From a virus: a DNA stretch of 27,781 nt. The stretch covers positions 1-27,781 of IMG/VR virus record IMGVR_UViG_3300050343_000194, one strand, 5' to 3'. Position 1 is the stretch's first letter. The number at the start of each line of letters is the position of its first letter. Both the position numbers and the translations under genes were made by a program. Shown here in pieces: positions 11,488 to 19,855 of the stretch. A model generated the notes under the pieces. That model was not told the DNA's origin. It worked only from the letters and a program-made list of their open reading frames with translations, and made no database searches.

Positions 11488-14400
11488 ATGGCAAACGAAT
11501 TTAAAATAAAAAAAGGCTTAATTGTCACAGGCGCATCAGGTGGAACTGTTGTAGATATACAAGGTTCACAGGGGCAACTGTTTTCAGTAACCGACAACTT
11601 AAGCGGATCTATATTCGCGGTCTCAGATATATCAGGTGTACCAATATTTAATGTTAATTCTAACGGTGGATCTGTTTTTACAGGTTTAGTGTCTGGTATT
11701 ACACCAGTTGCTGCGGATAACTTTGTTACTAAAGCATATGTAGATGGAACAGGTGGCGGTACAGGACCTTTTTTACCGTTAGCTGGTGGTACAATGTCTA
11801 CTACTTCAAGAATTAATTTTTATAATAATACTCAATATATACACGCAAGCAGTACAAATGATTTAACATTAGCAAGTGGAGATGATATAAACTTTAAATC
11901 TAATTATAATAGATTTTATAATGGCACTACTGAGTATGCCAGATTATCAGGAAGTACTAATTCTTGGTTAGCAAACGGCTCTGGTGGAAAAATTGGTATT
12001 TCAACAACTAATCCTGTGGAAACATTAACTGTACCTGGCGGCGAAGGTGTTATGTTGGGATTCAAGAGGTTTTATTCAGATACAGGTCAAGTGCCAGCAG
12101 GAATTGGATCTTCGTACACCTTGACTGCCAATTTAAATATAGAACAAGGAACAACTTTAACAAGCCAGTATCAGTATAAATTTTATTTAACAACTACTGG
12201 AACTGGAACTTATAATAGTTCTGTATACATAGTATATAGGAATTCTGCGGATAACGCTTGGGATGTTCATAGAGTAAGCTCTACAGGTTTAACAAGTAAT
12301 CATCCTGAACTAACTGTAAGTAGCACGAGTGCTTTAATATACAATGATCACCCTAATGCTTATAATGTTTCTTATAGAGTAGAAACATCTTACTCTGGAC
12401 AAGCTAAAACCAGTCCTCAAATATTTGGTTCAGACTATATGTGGACAAGAGATAATACTGATTTGTATTATATGGATGGAGATGTTGGTATTGGAGTTAG
12501 TAATCCTGTATTTAAGTTAGATGTTGCAGGCGCAATACAAACAACTGGATCATTAAGAATAACAACAGCTAACCCTGGTGTTCTATTTAAAGAAACAGAT
12601 ATTACAGATAAAAACTGGGATATACAGGTTAACAATGGAAATTTAAAATTCTATGAAGTTAACGATGCAAGATCTGTGTTTAATGAACACGTAACCTTTG
12701 GTGCAGGAGGTAATGTAGGTATAGGATTTACAAGCCCTCAAGCAGCTCCTTTAGGAAGTATGAAATTATCTGTTGATGGTGATACTTATGTTTCAGGCTA
12801 CGTGGGGATTGGAACAACTACACCAAGTAATCTATTAAGTTTAAAGGGTAGTGGACAAAATTGGAGTACCAGTGCTGCTATAAAAATATGGGATTCTTAT
12901 AATTCTAAAGGATGGTATGTAGGTAGTGCTAATAATCAAACAGCTGGAGATTTTTACATAAGATCAGTTGCTGCAGAAGCAGACTATCCTGTAGCCGCCG
13001 ATCAACAATTTACAATAAAGCAAACAGGTAATGTCGGGATTGGGACGATTAATCCTACTACTACATTAGATATAAGGACAGATACAGGAGTACTAATAAA
13101 AGGAGCAACTTCATCAGCAAACGGTAAACTTAAATTTATACCAGCTTCTGGTGGACGTCAATATAACTTTGAAAACGATAGCTCTAGTTTTCAAATAGTT
13201 GATGCATCGGCAGGTTCTAGTAGAATGTATTTTCATTATAATGGAAACTTAGGAATTGGAACGACTAGTCCTGATTTCAAATTAGACGTAGATGGAACAT
13301 TTGGTGTTTCTGATTTACCAGGTAATGGAAGTTCTACTTCTGTATTAGTGCAAGACCAAACCACAACTCCACTTACAGTTGTAAACGGAGATTTTGCAAC
13401 AGATACTGGTTGGGCTAAAGACGCGGGTTGGACTATATCAGGTGGTAAAGCCAATGTTTCTGGAGCTCAAACAGGAACAACTTATATTTATCAAGGTGGA
13501 ATACTACCTAATCCATCAGAAAATATAGAATATATAATTAAATATACAGTTTCTAATTATTCAGCAGGTGAATTTAGAATAAATGTAGGTGGATACATAT
13601 CTAGTTCCCCTGCTCAAACAGCTAATGGTACATATGAGGTAAAAGTAACACCAACACATTCATCTTCTAACACGAATATTTATATACAAGCCAACGCAGC
13701 CGCCATAGGCAGCATAGATAGAATATCAGTAAACCAAGTTACAGCTGGTACTAATCAAATTAAAACAAGAGAATTAGGAGGTGGAGTTTTTGACGACACG
13801 TGGGCAGTTACACCTACTGATAGCGATAATATATATAATCTTAATAGTGGCAACGTTGGGATTGGAACATCAACTCCTAACTCTAAATTAGACATACAAG
13901 GAACACAAGGTCAGTTATTCTCAGTTACAGATGATTTATCTGGTGATATATTCTCAGTTGCTGATATATCTGGTGTGCCTTTATTAAATGTTAATTCCAA
14001 TGGTACATCTTACTTTGATAGTGATTTAGGAATAGGAACAACAAGTCCAGATGGTAAATTAGAGGTTTCAAGTAATAGTTCTCTTTCAAGCTATGTAACG
14101 CAGTACACAAATGATGCTGACGGAGCAGAGTTAGTACTAAGAACTGCAAGAGGCACTCAGTCAAGCCCTATTGGATACAGTAATAATGATAGCGCTGGAA
14201 GACTTTTATTTCAAGCTTACACTTCTTCAGGGGCATTTAGAGACGCTGCTTCTATAGAATCTGTTATGGAAAGTTGTTGCGCTAATGCCTATGGAGGGTT
14301 AAGATTTAATTATATGCCTGATACAGCTCCTTATACTTTAAGAGAAGGTATGAGCATAAAAATGAACGGAGATGTTTTGATTCCTGGAGATGTAGGAATT

Positions 14401-15519
14401 GGAACGACAAATCCTACCGCACCTTTAACAATTGCAGGTACTGGAGCAGACGGAAATGCTATGCTAAGATTAGAAGCCACAGGTGGAAGTCAAACTTTTA
14501 ACTGGATGACAAGTACAGTTTATCCAAATTTACAAGCAGGTAACACTATTCTTCACTTGTTTGGTAAACAGCAGTCAACAAACAACCAAGCTTGGATTGG
14601 ATTTAAATATGTTTCATCTGCTTCTACAAGTAATACGCTATCTTTAGGTTTTTATGCTAATAATCATTTAGTTAATCTTGAAGCAAGCGGAAATTTAGGA
14701 ATTAAGACAGAAGATCCTCAAACAAGATTAGCGTTAGGTAGTTCTCAAGGAAGTGGTATAGATTTTCTTTACGATTCTACTAATAATTATAAACATCAAA
14801 TTAAAAATTACTGGAATTCAAACACAGACAGTAGAATGGACTTTAATATTGGTCGTACTTCTGGTCAAACTCCTGAAACTATTATGTCTGTTGGTTATGG
14901 TGGTAATGTTGGTATTGGGACTAAAACTCCAGTATGCTTATTAGATGTTAGAGACGGAACTATTAGCGGTCAAATCGCAAGGTTTACTGCTATTAATCCT
15001 CACGTTGTAATTGAATCAAGTACAGCAGGTAATAGTGTTTTACATTTTAAACCAAATACAACAAGTAGTAAATCTGGTCAATTCAAGGTAACAGCTGGAA
15101 ATGGTTATAATTTTAAATGGACTAATGATGCTGCTGGTACAGGTGAAACTATTTATATGGACTTAGATACAAGTACCACAGGAGGCGGAGACTTGACAGT
15201 GAAAGGAGATATAATAGCTTATGGTGCGCCTTCTGATAAAAAGTATAAAGAAAATATTAAGCCAATTGAAAGTGCTTTAGATAAAGCAATGCAACTTCAA
15301 GGGGTTACGTTTGATTGGAAAGATAGCGAAAGTATATTAGATATAAAAGAAGATATAGGTTTTATAGCTCAAGATGTTGAAAAAGTTTTACCAGAACTTG
15401 TTAGAGATAATGGTAAAGGAAATTTATCTTTAAGGTATCAAGGAATAACACCTATACTTTTAGAAGCTATAAAAGAATTAAAAGCTGAAATAGAAGAGCT
15501 AAAAAAACAAATTAAGTAA
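11488..15519 (+). CDS. Large tail fibre with S74 intramolecular chaperone (1343 aa)
   Basis: This is the largest gene in the window. Eleven G-x-[VIL]-G-I turns of the GNVGIGT type occur along the shaft (for example GDVGIGVSNP, GNVGIGTINP, GNLGIGTTSP, GNVGIGTKTP). Two copies of the IQGxQGQLFSVTDxLSG module lie near residues 23-65 and 802-850. The last 95 residues are a peptidase S74 / endosialidase chaperone domain starting at Ser1249 (SDKKYKENIKPI), with GFIAQDVEKVLPELV and a coiled-coil end (LLEAIKELKAEIEELKKQIK). In the family this domain trimerises the fibre and then cuts itself off just before the Ser of SDxxxK. A central region (residues about 640-760) resembles a carbohydrate-binding beta sandwich, though this is only a guess. 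The stop overlaps the next ATG. Confidence 0.85.
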   Translation: MANEFKIKKGLIVTGASGGTVVDIQGSQGQLFSVTDNLSGSIFAVSDISGVPIFNVNSNGGSVFTGLVSGITPVAADNFVTKAYVDGTGGGTGPFLPLAGGTMSTTSRINFYNNTQYIHASSTNDLTLASGDDINFKSNYNRFYNGTTEYARLSGSTNSWLANGSGGKIGISTTNPVETLTVPGGEGVMLGFKRFYSDTGQVPAGIGSSYTLTANLNIEQGTTLTSQYQYKFYLTTTGTGTYNSSVYIVYRNSADNAWDVHRVSSTGLTSNHPELTVSSTSALIYNDHPNAYNVSYRVETSYSGQAKTSPQIFGSDYMWTRDNTDLYYMDGDVGIGVSNPVFKLDVAGAIQTTGSLRITTANPGVLFKETDITDKNWDIQVNNGNLKFYEVNDARSVFNEHVTFGAGGNVGIGFTSPQAAPLGSMKLSVDGDTYVSGYVGIGTTTPSNLLSLKGSGQNWSTSAAIKIWDSYNSKGWYVGSANNQTAGDFYIRSVAAEADYPVAADQQFTIKQTGNVGIGTINPTTTLDIRTDTGVLIKGATSSANGKLKFIPASGGRQYNFENDSSSFQIVDASAGSSRMYFHYNGNLGIGTTSPDFKLDVDGTFGVSDLPGNGSSTSVLVQDQTTTPLTVVNGDFATDTGWAKDAGWTISGGKANVSGAQTGTTYIYQGGILPNPSENIEYIIKYTVSNYSAGEFRINVGGYISSSPAQTANGTYEVKVTPTHSSSNTNIYIQANAAAIGSIDRISVNQVTAGTNQIKTRELGGGVFDDTWAVTPTDSDNIYNLNSGNVGIGTSTPNSKLDIQGTQGQLFSVTDDLSGDIFSVADISGVPLLNVNSNGTSYFDSDLGIGTTSPDGKLEVSSNSSLSSYVTQYTNDADGAELVLRTARGTQSSPIGYSNNDSAGRLLFQAYTSSGAFRDAASIESVMESCCANAYGGLRFNYMPDTAPYTLREGMSIKMNGDVLIPGDVGIGTTNPTAPLTIAGTGADGNAMLRLEATGGSQTFNWMTSTVYPNLQAGNTILHLFGKQQSTNNQAWIGFKYVSSASTSNTLSLGFYANNHLVNLEASGNLGIKTEDPQTRLALGSSQGSGIDFLYDSTNNYKHQIKNYWNSNTDSRMDFNIGRTSGQTPETIMSVGYGGNVGIGTKTPVCLLDVRDGTISGQIARFTAINPHVVIESSTAGNSVLHFKPNTTSSKSGQFKVTAGNGYNFKWTNDAAGTGETIYMDLDTSTTGGGDLTVKGDIIAYGAPSDKKYKENIKPIESALDKAMQLQGVTFDWKDSESILDIKEDIGFIAQDVEKVLPELVRDNGKGNLSLRYQGITPILLEAIKELKAEIEELKKQIK

Positions 15520-15965
15520 TGGCAGTACCAACTTCAGGAGCATTATCAATGAAGGATATGGCACAGGAAGCGCTATATGGAACTTGGGGATCAGGTACTA
15601 TTACCTCTCCCATTTCATTATATGACCTTGTTAATGGCGGCAACACTGGAGGGTCAGGAAACACTTACCCAACAGTAAATACTAACTGTACACCTAATCC
15701 AGCTGATAGAGGCACATACAATTCTTTTACTATTTACAACGGTTCTGGGGGAACAATAACATTATACACAACAGTAGCGCTAACAGCAGTAACAACAGGA
15801 ACTATCATATATAGTAACGTAAGCGGGTCAGTATACACCGGTGGCGGTGGATTTATTCAAGGTCCATCAGGTACAGTTTGGTTTGGTGGTAGTTGTACCT
15901 GCCCAGCGATCTCAACGAACACAACAACAGGTGCGGTAACAGCAACTGGCTGTGGTTGCCCATAA
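15519..15965 (+). CDS. Small fibre/appendage protein with Cys-rich end (148 aa)
   Basis: The N-terminus (MAVPTSGALSMKDMAQEALY, then GTWGSGTITSPISLYDLV and NGG) is a module I recall from many phage appendage proteins. The middle is Thr/Gly-rich and beta-type. The C-terminus carries Cys residues in GSCTCPAIS and ATGCGCP, which could form disulfides or bind metal. The gene starts at a TAATG overlap with the S74 fibre and is followed by another small Cys-containing gene. It is probably a virion tip or decoration protein. The role is inferred from the N-terminal pattern and context. Confidence 0.65.
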   Translation: MAVPTSGALSMKDMAQEALYGTWGSGTITSPISLYDLVNGGNTGGSGNTYPTVNTNCTPNPADRGTYNSFTIYNGSGGTITLYTTVALTAVTTGTIIYSNVSGSVYTGGGGFIQGPSGTVWFGGSCTCPAISTNTTTGAVTATGCGCP

Positions 15966-15975
15966 AATATAAATT

Positions 15976-16302
15976 ATGCCTATAGCTTATCCATATAAAT
16001 TTTCAGACTGGTACGGTTACGATAAAGACTGTACAACAACAACATCATTTAGCTCTGGCTCAGGGCAAGCGGATACTAAGTTCATATGTACTCAATCTGT
16101 AAATACAACAAAATATCACGATGGTAGTGGTAATAACCCAAGCACAGGAGATACTGTTTATGAGAATTCTTCAGGAACAACAACAACTGCAAATGGTTTT
16201 TACACAATCCAAAACGGAGCATCGCCTCCTGCGACAATAGGTTATTATAGAATAACAGGTGGAAGCGGAGTAGTAGCATCACTGGGACTATGTTTCCCTT
16301 AA
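15976..16302 (+). CDS. Small Thr/Gly-rich protein (108 aa)
   Basis: The product begins MPIAYPYKFSDWYGYDKDC and continues with a Thr/Ser/Gly/Asn-rich, beta-type sequence ending in SLGLCFP. It has three Cys residues in all, at the start, middle and end. No signal peptide or domain is visible. It lies 10 bp after the 148-residue appendage protein and 30 bp before the next gene. Composition and context suggest a surface-exposed virion protein, perhaps paired with its upstream neighbour. Family unknown. Confidence 0.6.
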   Translation: MPIAYPYKFSDWYGYDKDCTTTTSFSSGSGQADTKFICTQSVNTTKYHDGSGNNPSTGDTVYENSSGTTTTANGFYTIQNGASPPATIGYYRITGGSGVVASLGLCFP

Positions 16303-16332
16303 AATAAATCAATAAATCTTTAAAATTAAAAA

Positions 16333-16725
16333 ATGGCAATTACTTACAAATGGGATATTCCCGCAATGAACGCTCACATTCAAGCAGAAGGTGAAGACAA
16401 TGTAATATACACGGTACATTACAGATATACCGGTTCTGAAGAATCTGGTGGAGAAACTTACTCATCAACTAATATTGGAACTCAAAGTTATACGTATGTA
16501 GCAGGAGAGCCTTTTGTACCTTACGAAGATACAGAAGCTTTTGAAAATGTAGTTATCGGATGGTTAGAAAATTCTTTAGATGTACCTGCGATGCAAGCTG
16601 AGTATAGCCGCGAACCTATAGAATCTCAAATTACACCAGTAAATGAAGACTTATATTTTACATGGCAAAATCCAGCTACCACCTCCACCACCAGGTACCA
16701 CCAGTTGAGAGGAAGAAGAAGGTAA
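16333..16725 (+). CDS. DUF7936-like phage protein (130 aa)
   Basis: The protein opens MAITYKWDIPAMNAHIQAEG, continues VIYTVHYRYTGSEE, and has GTQSYTYVAGEPFVPYEDTE and VVIGWLENSLDVPAMQAEY. This pattern matches a phage family that I recall as DUF7936, found in marine phages, with no known biochemical role. The final 15 residues (TSTTRYHQLRGRRR) look unnatural. In another frame the same bases read QLPPPPPGTTS, and in the third they stay open to about 16790 (VPPVERKKKVNIEV). A base may be missing or extra near 16670-16700. The body of the gene is secure; the stop position is not. Confidence 0.65.
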   Translation: MAITYKWDIPAMNAHIQAEGEDNVIYTVHYRYTGSEESGGETYSSTNIGTQSYTYVAGEPFVPYEDTEAFENVVIGWLENSLDVPAMQAEYSREPIESQITPVNEDLYFTWQNPATTSTTRYHQLRGRRR

Positions 16726-16801
16726 ATATCGAAGTAATAATACGTAATAATAATATGCATACCAAAGCAGGTATAACCAATGTCAATTAAAACCAAAACC
16801 A

Positions 16802-17119
16802 ATGACACTATTTTACCAGACTAGTACGTGGAGTAGTCAACCACAACCAACAGAAAAAACCATCGAATCTTGGAAGCATGCAGCAGAGAAGAAAAACTGG
16901 AGAATCACACAATTACCAAACGGATTTTTTCAAACAGAAATCAAAGACATAAATTGTGCTTGCGATCCAGAAAAAGATACTTGCTGCGAAAAGTGGATAG
17001 ATGTAACCAGGCGAGAAACCCTCGAGGGTGCTGAAAGCGCAATTGATGGGTCTGTCGATCATTACCAAAGAAAACTAGATTATATATCTGGACCGAAAGT
17101 GGTAAAAACATTTAAATAA
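16802..17119 (+). CDS. Conserved phage protein with Cys cluster (105 aa)
   Basis: The product has a central Cys-rich turn (NCACDPEKDTCCEKW) between a Trp-containing N-terminal part (IESWKHAAEKKNWRITQLPN, then GFFQTE) and a C-terminal part WIDVTRRETLEGAESAIDGS. Similar WRITQLPNG...WIDVTRRETxEGAE proteins occur, as far as I recall, in aquatic phages of Bacteroidota. No catalytic motif is known. The four Cys residues could bind a metal. It lies directly before the GroEL-like gene (29 bp gap), so a role linked to chaperonin expression or virion assembly is possible but unproven. Confidence 0.6.
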   Translation: MTLFYQTSTWSSQPQPTEKTIESWKHAAEKKNWRITQLPNGFFQTEIKDINCACDPEKDTCCEKWIDVTRRETLEGAESAIDGSVDHYQRKLDYISGPKVVKTFK

Positions 17120-17148
17120 TATATTATACTTAACTAAAATTTAATAAA

Positions 17149-18753
17149 ATGGAATTTAATTTACCTAGTCAGATTGTTAAAGATCTGAATTTCGGCGATG
17201 ATGCACGAAATAAAATCATGTCCGGTGTTTCTAAATTATCCGACGCAGTGAAGTCCACATTAGGTGCTTCTGGAAAATGCGTTATATACGAAGACGCTAT
17301 GGGCAGACCGGTAATCACAAAAGATGGTGTAACCGTTGCGGAAAGCGTAGTCTTAATGGACCCGGTCGAAAATATAGGAGCTACTTTAATAAAAGAAGCT
17401 GCTAGTAATACAGTGAAAGAAGCAGGTGACGGTACCACTACGGCTATCGTCCTTGCTCAATCACTATTAAATAAACTAAACGAATACGATGGCGAAGAAT
17501 CAATTAGATATATTAAAGAAGGAGTTGCAGGATGTGCTAAAGAGATTATGGACTATCTTGATACTACCTCCACTGAGGTTAAAGGTGAAATGCTTAGTCA
17601 AGTTGCATATATTAGCTGTAACAATGACCAAGAACTTGGAGACAAAATTGGAGAAGCATATGAAAAAGTTGGACGAAACGGAGTCGTATTAATGGAAGAT
17701 TCCCCCACAAATGAAACTTATGTTGAGTTTGTTGAGGGTACACAATTTAATTCAGGTATTAAATCACCACACTTAATAACAGATAAAGAAAAAGGTACAG
17801 CAGTATTAGAAAATCCTTATGTGTTAATAGTAAGTTCAGCAATACCTAATGTAAGAAGGATACAAGGCATATTAGAACACGTTATAAAAAGCAAACGTTC
17901 TTTATTGATTGTTGCTCCAGTAGACCAACAACCATATGCCACATTGCTTGCTAATAAAGTTAAGGGCAATATAAAAGTAAATATTGTAGATTTACCGGGG
18001 TTTGGCCCAACTAAAGAAGATGCTATAGAAGATTTGGCTATCCTGACTGGTGCTACAGCTGTTAACGAGGAGTTAGGCGATGATTTAGACTTAATAGATG
18101 TAAATGTATTAGGTGAAGTCGTTAAGTCCGTTACAGACGATAAAAACACTACACTGCAAATTAATGAAGTTACAGAACCTGTAGCTGAAAGAATTAAAGA
18201 TGTAGAAAGAAAAATAGAAAAAGAAAAAAACGGCTGGATCAAAAAGAAGCTACAAGAAAGATTATCGATGCTTACTGGAAAAGTTGGCGTGATTTATATC
18301 GGTGCGGATTCAGAGGTTGAACTAAAAGAAAAGAAAGATAGAGTTGATGACGCGCTGCATGCAACTAAAGCTGCATTAGCGGAGGGCATTGTGCCAGGTG
18401 GAGGAGTTGCTTTGCTTAATGCTTCACAGACTATAGTAAAACAAGATGAAGGTTACGATATATTATTAAGCGCTATAACAGCGCCTTACCATACTATATT
18501 AAAAAACGCTGGATTTGATGATGCTTTAAACCCTAAAGAATATGTCGAAAGTAATAAAGACATAAATGATAGAGACTGGGCAGGTGTTGGTATTGATGCC
18601 ACTTGCGGATGTTATAAGAATATGATTGATAGTGGAATTATAGATCCAGTATTAGTAACTAAAGCAGCTTTAAAAAATGCAATAAGTGTAGCGACTACAA
18701 TTGTATCGGCTGATTGTATAATCTCAAACGTAAGAACTCTTGAAAGCAATTAA
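17149..18753 (+). CDS. groEL: GroEL-like chaperonin (Cpn60)
   Basis: This 534-residue protein is of the usual length for group I chaperonins (about 540). The N-terminal equatorial domain has the nucleotide-binding GDGTTTAIVLAQSLL (Asp94 corresponds to Asp87 of E. coli GroEL). The C-terminal equatorial part has DDALHATKAALAEGIVPGGG, with Asp401 corresponding to catalytic Asp398. It then has GIDATCGCYKNMIDSGIIDP, VLVTKAALKNA and SVATTIVSADCIISNV. The apical domain between is more divergent. The usual GGM-rich tail is missing. It should form an ATP-driven folding ring for phage or host proteins. It overlaps the GroES-like gene by 14 bp and is likely co-expressed with it. The leader is A/T-rich without a Shine-Dalgarno sequence. 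Confidence 0.93.
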   Translation: MEFNLPSQIVKDLNFGDDARNKIMSGVSKLSDAVKSTLGASGKCVIYEDAMGRPVITKDGVTVAESVVLMDPVENIGATLIKEAASNTVKEAGDGTTTAIVLAQSLLNKLNEYDGEESIRYIKEGVAGCAKEIMDYLDTTSTEVKGEMLSQVAYISCNNDQELGDKIGEAYEKVGRNGVVLMEDSPTNETYVEFVEGTQFNSGIKSPHLITDKEKGTAVLENPYVLIVSSAIPNVRRIQGILEHVIKSKRSLLIVAPVDQQPYATLLANKVKGNIKVNIVDLPGFGPTKEDAIEDLAILTGATAVNEELGDDLDLIDVNVLGEVVKSVTDDKNTTLQINEVTEPVAERIKDVERKIEKEKNGWIKKKLQERLSMLTGKVGVIYIGADSEVELKEKKDRVDDALHATKAALAEGIVPGGGVALLNASQTIVKQDEGYDILLSAITAPYHTILKNAGFDDALNPKEYVESNKDINDRDWAGVGIDATCGCYKNMIDSGIIDPVLVTKAALKNAISVATTIVSADCIISNVRTLESN

Positions 18754-18997
18754 TTATTACATCGTTATCGATAAAATAAAAGAAGCGCCGAAGACAGTAG
18801 GTGGTCTTGAATTAACTGAAAGTCAAAATAAAGACATTAGGTACTTAAAGGCGAAAGTCATAAGTTCTGGTGATAAAGTAGATTACATAAAAAAAGATAG
18901 TATTATAAGGTACGACAAGCATGCAGGTCATGGTATTGAATGGGACGATAAGATGTACCATGTTATTACCATCAATGATGTTGTTTTAGTAGAATGA
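18740..18997 (+). CDS. groES: GroES-like co-chaperonin (Cpn10)
   Basis: The 85-residue protein begins MKAINYYIVIDKIKEAPKTV and has a mobile-loop-like segment TVGGLELTESQNKD, matching the GG-[IL]-x-L tripeptide region by which GroES docks on GroEL. KAKVISSGDKVDYIKKDSII corresponds to the core beta barrel and NDVVLVE to the last strand. The roof hairpin of bacterial GroES is shorter than usual, as in some phage co-chaperonins such as T4 gp31. It probably caps the phage (or host) chaperonin. The gene starts within the 3' end of the GroEL-like gene, and its stop overlaps the following ATG by 4 bp, indicating translational coupling. Confidence 0.85.
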   Translation: MKAINYYIVIDKIKEAPKTVGGLELTESQNKDIRYLKAKVISSGDKVDYIKKDSIIRYDKHAGHGIEWDDKMYHVITINDVVLVE

Positions 18998-19434
18998 GAT
19001 TAACTTCAAAAGATCTACGAGAAATGAATTTGTTTAAGTATTACAGGCTTGTTAGAAAATGGGCTTGTAAAACTTATGACATAAAAGACGCAGATCTTGA
19101 ATTGCTATTTTATTTAGATTGTAAAAAGCATTTTACACGTAATGATTTTATAGAAGGTGTGTACACATACTCCTGGGATAAAGCTAGATGGGAAAGATTA
19201 AGAACTGGAGGCTGGATTGATGTATGGAGTCAAAGGAACAGAACAACAAAAAAGTTTACTGTATATACAACATCTTTTAAATGTAAAAATTTAATTAATA
19301 GAATATATAGAATACTATTAGCAGAAGAAGATTTACCAACATCTTCAAGAAGTAAATTTTATAAAAACAAAACATACACGGACAAAGTTTATAATAAAGC
19401 TATTGACGATATGATAAAAGACAAAAATAGATAA
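18994..19434 (+). CDS. Putative winged-helix protein (146 aa)
   Basis: The product starts MRLTSKDLREMNLFKYYRLV and looks helical, followed by DLELLFYLDCKKHFTRNDFI, a possible helix-turn-helix, and a wing-like WIDVWSQRNRTTKKFTVYTT. The C-terminal third is basic. The helix-helix-helix-wing order resembles a MarR-type winged-helix DNA-binding domain, and the charge agrees. The assignment rests on pattern alone. Its ATG overlaps the stop of the GroES-like gene by 4 bp, so it is in the chaperonin operon and could be a regulator of late genes or a virion DNA-binding protein. Confidence 0.55.
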   Translation: MRLTSKDLREMNLFKYYRLVRKWACKTYDIKDADLELLFYLDCKKHFTRNDFIEGVYTYSWDKARWERLRTGGWIDVWSQRNRTTKKFTVYTTSFKCKNLINRIYRILLAEEDLPTSSRSKFYKNKTYTDKVYNKAIDDMIKDKNR

Positions 19435-19450
19435 CTAATAAATATTAAAA

Positions 19451-19855
19451 ATGGGATATTCAGGATTTAAAGGAATTGGTCCAAACAAAATTGGAGCAAG
19501 AAAAGGTGGAGCTGTGTCACCTGCTAAAATGTACGGCGGTAAAAAAGGAGATGAATCTAAAAGTAAATTAGATTACGAATCACCTGCAAAAATGTATGGT
19601 GGTAAAAAAGGTGACGAAAGTAAATCAAAGAAAGATTACGAATCACCTGCTAAGCAAACAGCTAAGCAAAAAAAGAATTTACCAAAACAAATAGTGGATG
19701 CAATTGCCGCTAAACAAGGTAAGTCACCAGCTAAAATGAATAAAGGTATGAAGTATGACATTAAAGAAGCTTCAAACCAAAAATTAAGCGCTAAAGCAAG
19801 AAAGCATTACGCAGAAAATGCACAAGCTGCTTCAAAATCTGGGTATAAAGGATAA
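19451..19855 (+). CDS. SPAK-repeat basic protein (134 aa)
   Basis: The protein is lysine-rich and probably disordered. It has four Ser-Pro-Ala-Lys motifs: two exact 21-residue tandem units starting SPAKMYGGKKGDESKSK and ending DYE, then SPAKQTAKQKKN, then KSPAKMNKGMKYD. The C-terminus (KLSAKARKHYAENAQAASKS) looks helical. No enzyme motif is seen. SPxK motifs recur in the next genes, suggesting a shared binding partner or a DNA-contact role like the SPKK motif of histone tails. The stop overlaps the next ATG (TAATG). It is probably a virion-internal protein, inferred from position and charge. Confidence 0.65.
   Translation: MGYSGFKGIGPNKIGARKGGAVSPAKMYGGKKGDESKSKLDYESPAKMYGGKKGDESKSKKDYESPAKQTAKQKKNLPKQIVDAIAAKQGKSPAKMNKGMKYDIKEASNQKLSAKARKHYAENAQAASKSGYKG
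19517..19642 (+). repeat. 63-bp tandem repeat encoding SPAKMYGGKKGDESKSK units
   Basis: Two 63-bp units (19517-19579 and 19580-19642) and the start of a third encode SPAKMYGGKKGDESKSK[LK]DYE followed by SPAK. The copies differ at several third-codon positions (for example the Lys and Gly codons) but only one residue differs in the protein. This suggests an old duplication kept by selection on the protein. Confidence 0.85.

Noticed and set aside
13815-13845. A copy of the CGATAATATA box on the plus strand
   Set aside because: It is inside the S74 fibre gene and lacks the AATACGA half at the fixed spacing.
17817-18242. 141-codon antisense frame in the GroEL-like gene
   Set aside because: It mirrors a well-conserved coding region; the product is Ser/Thr/Leu-rich with no domain.
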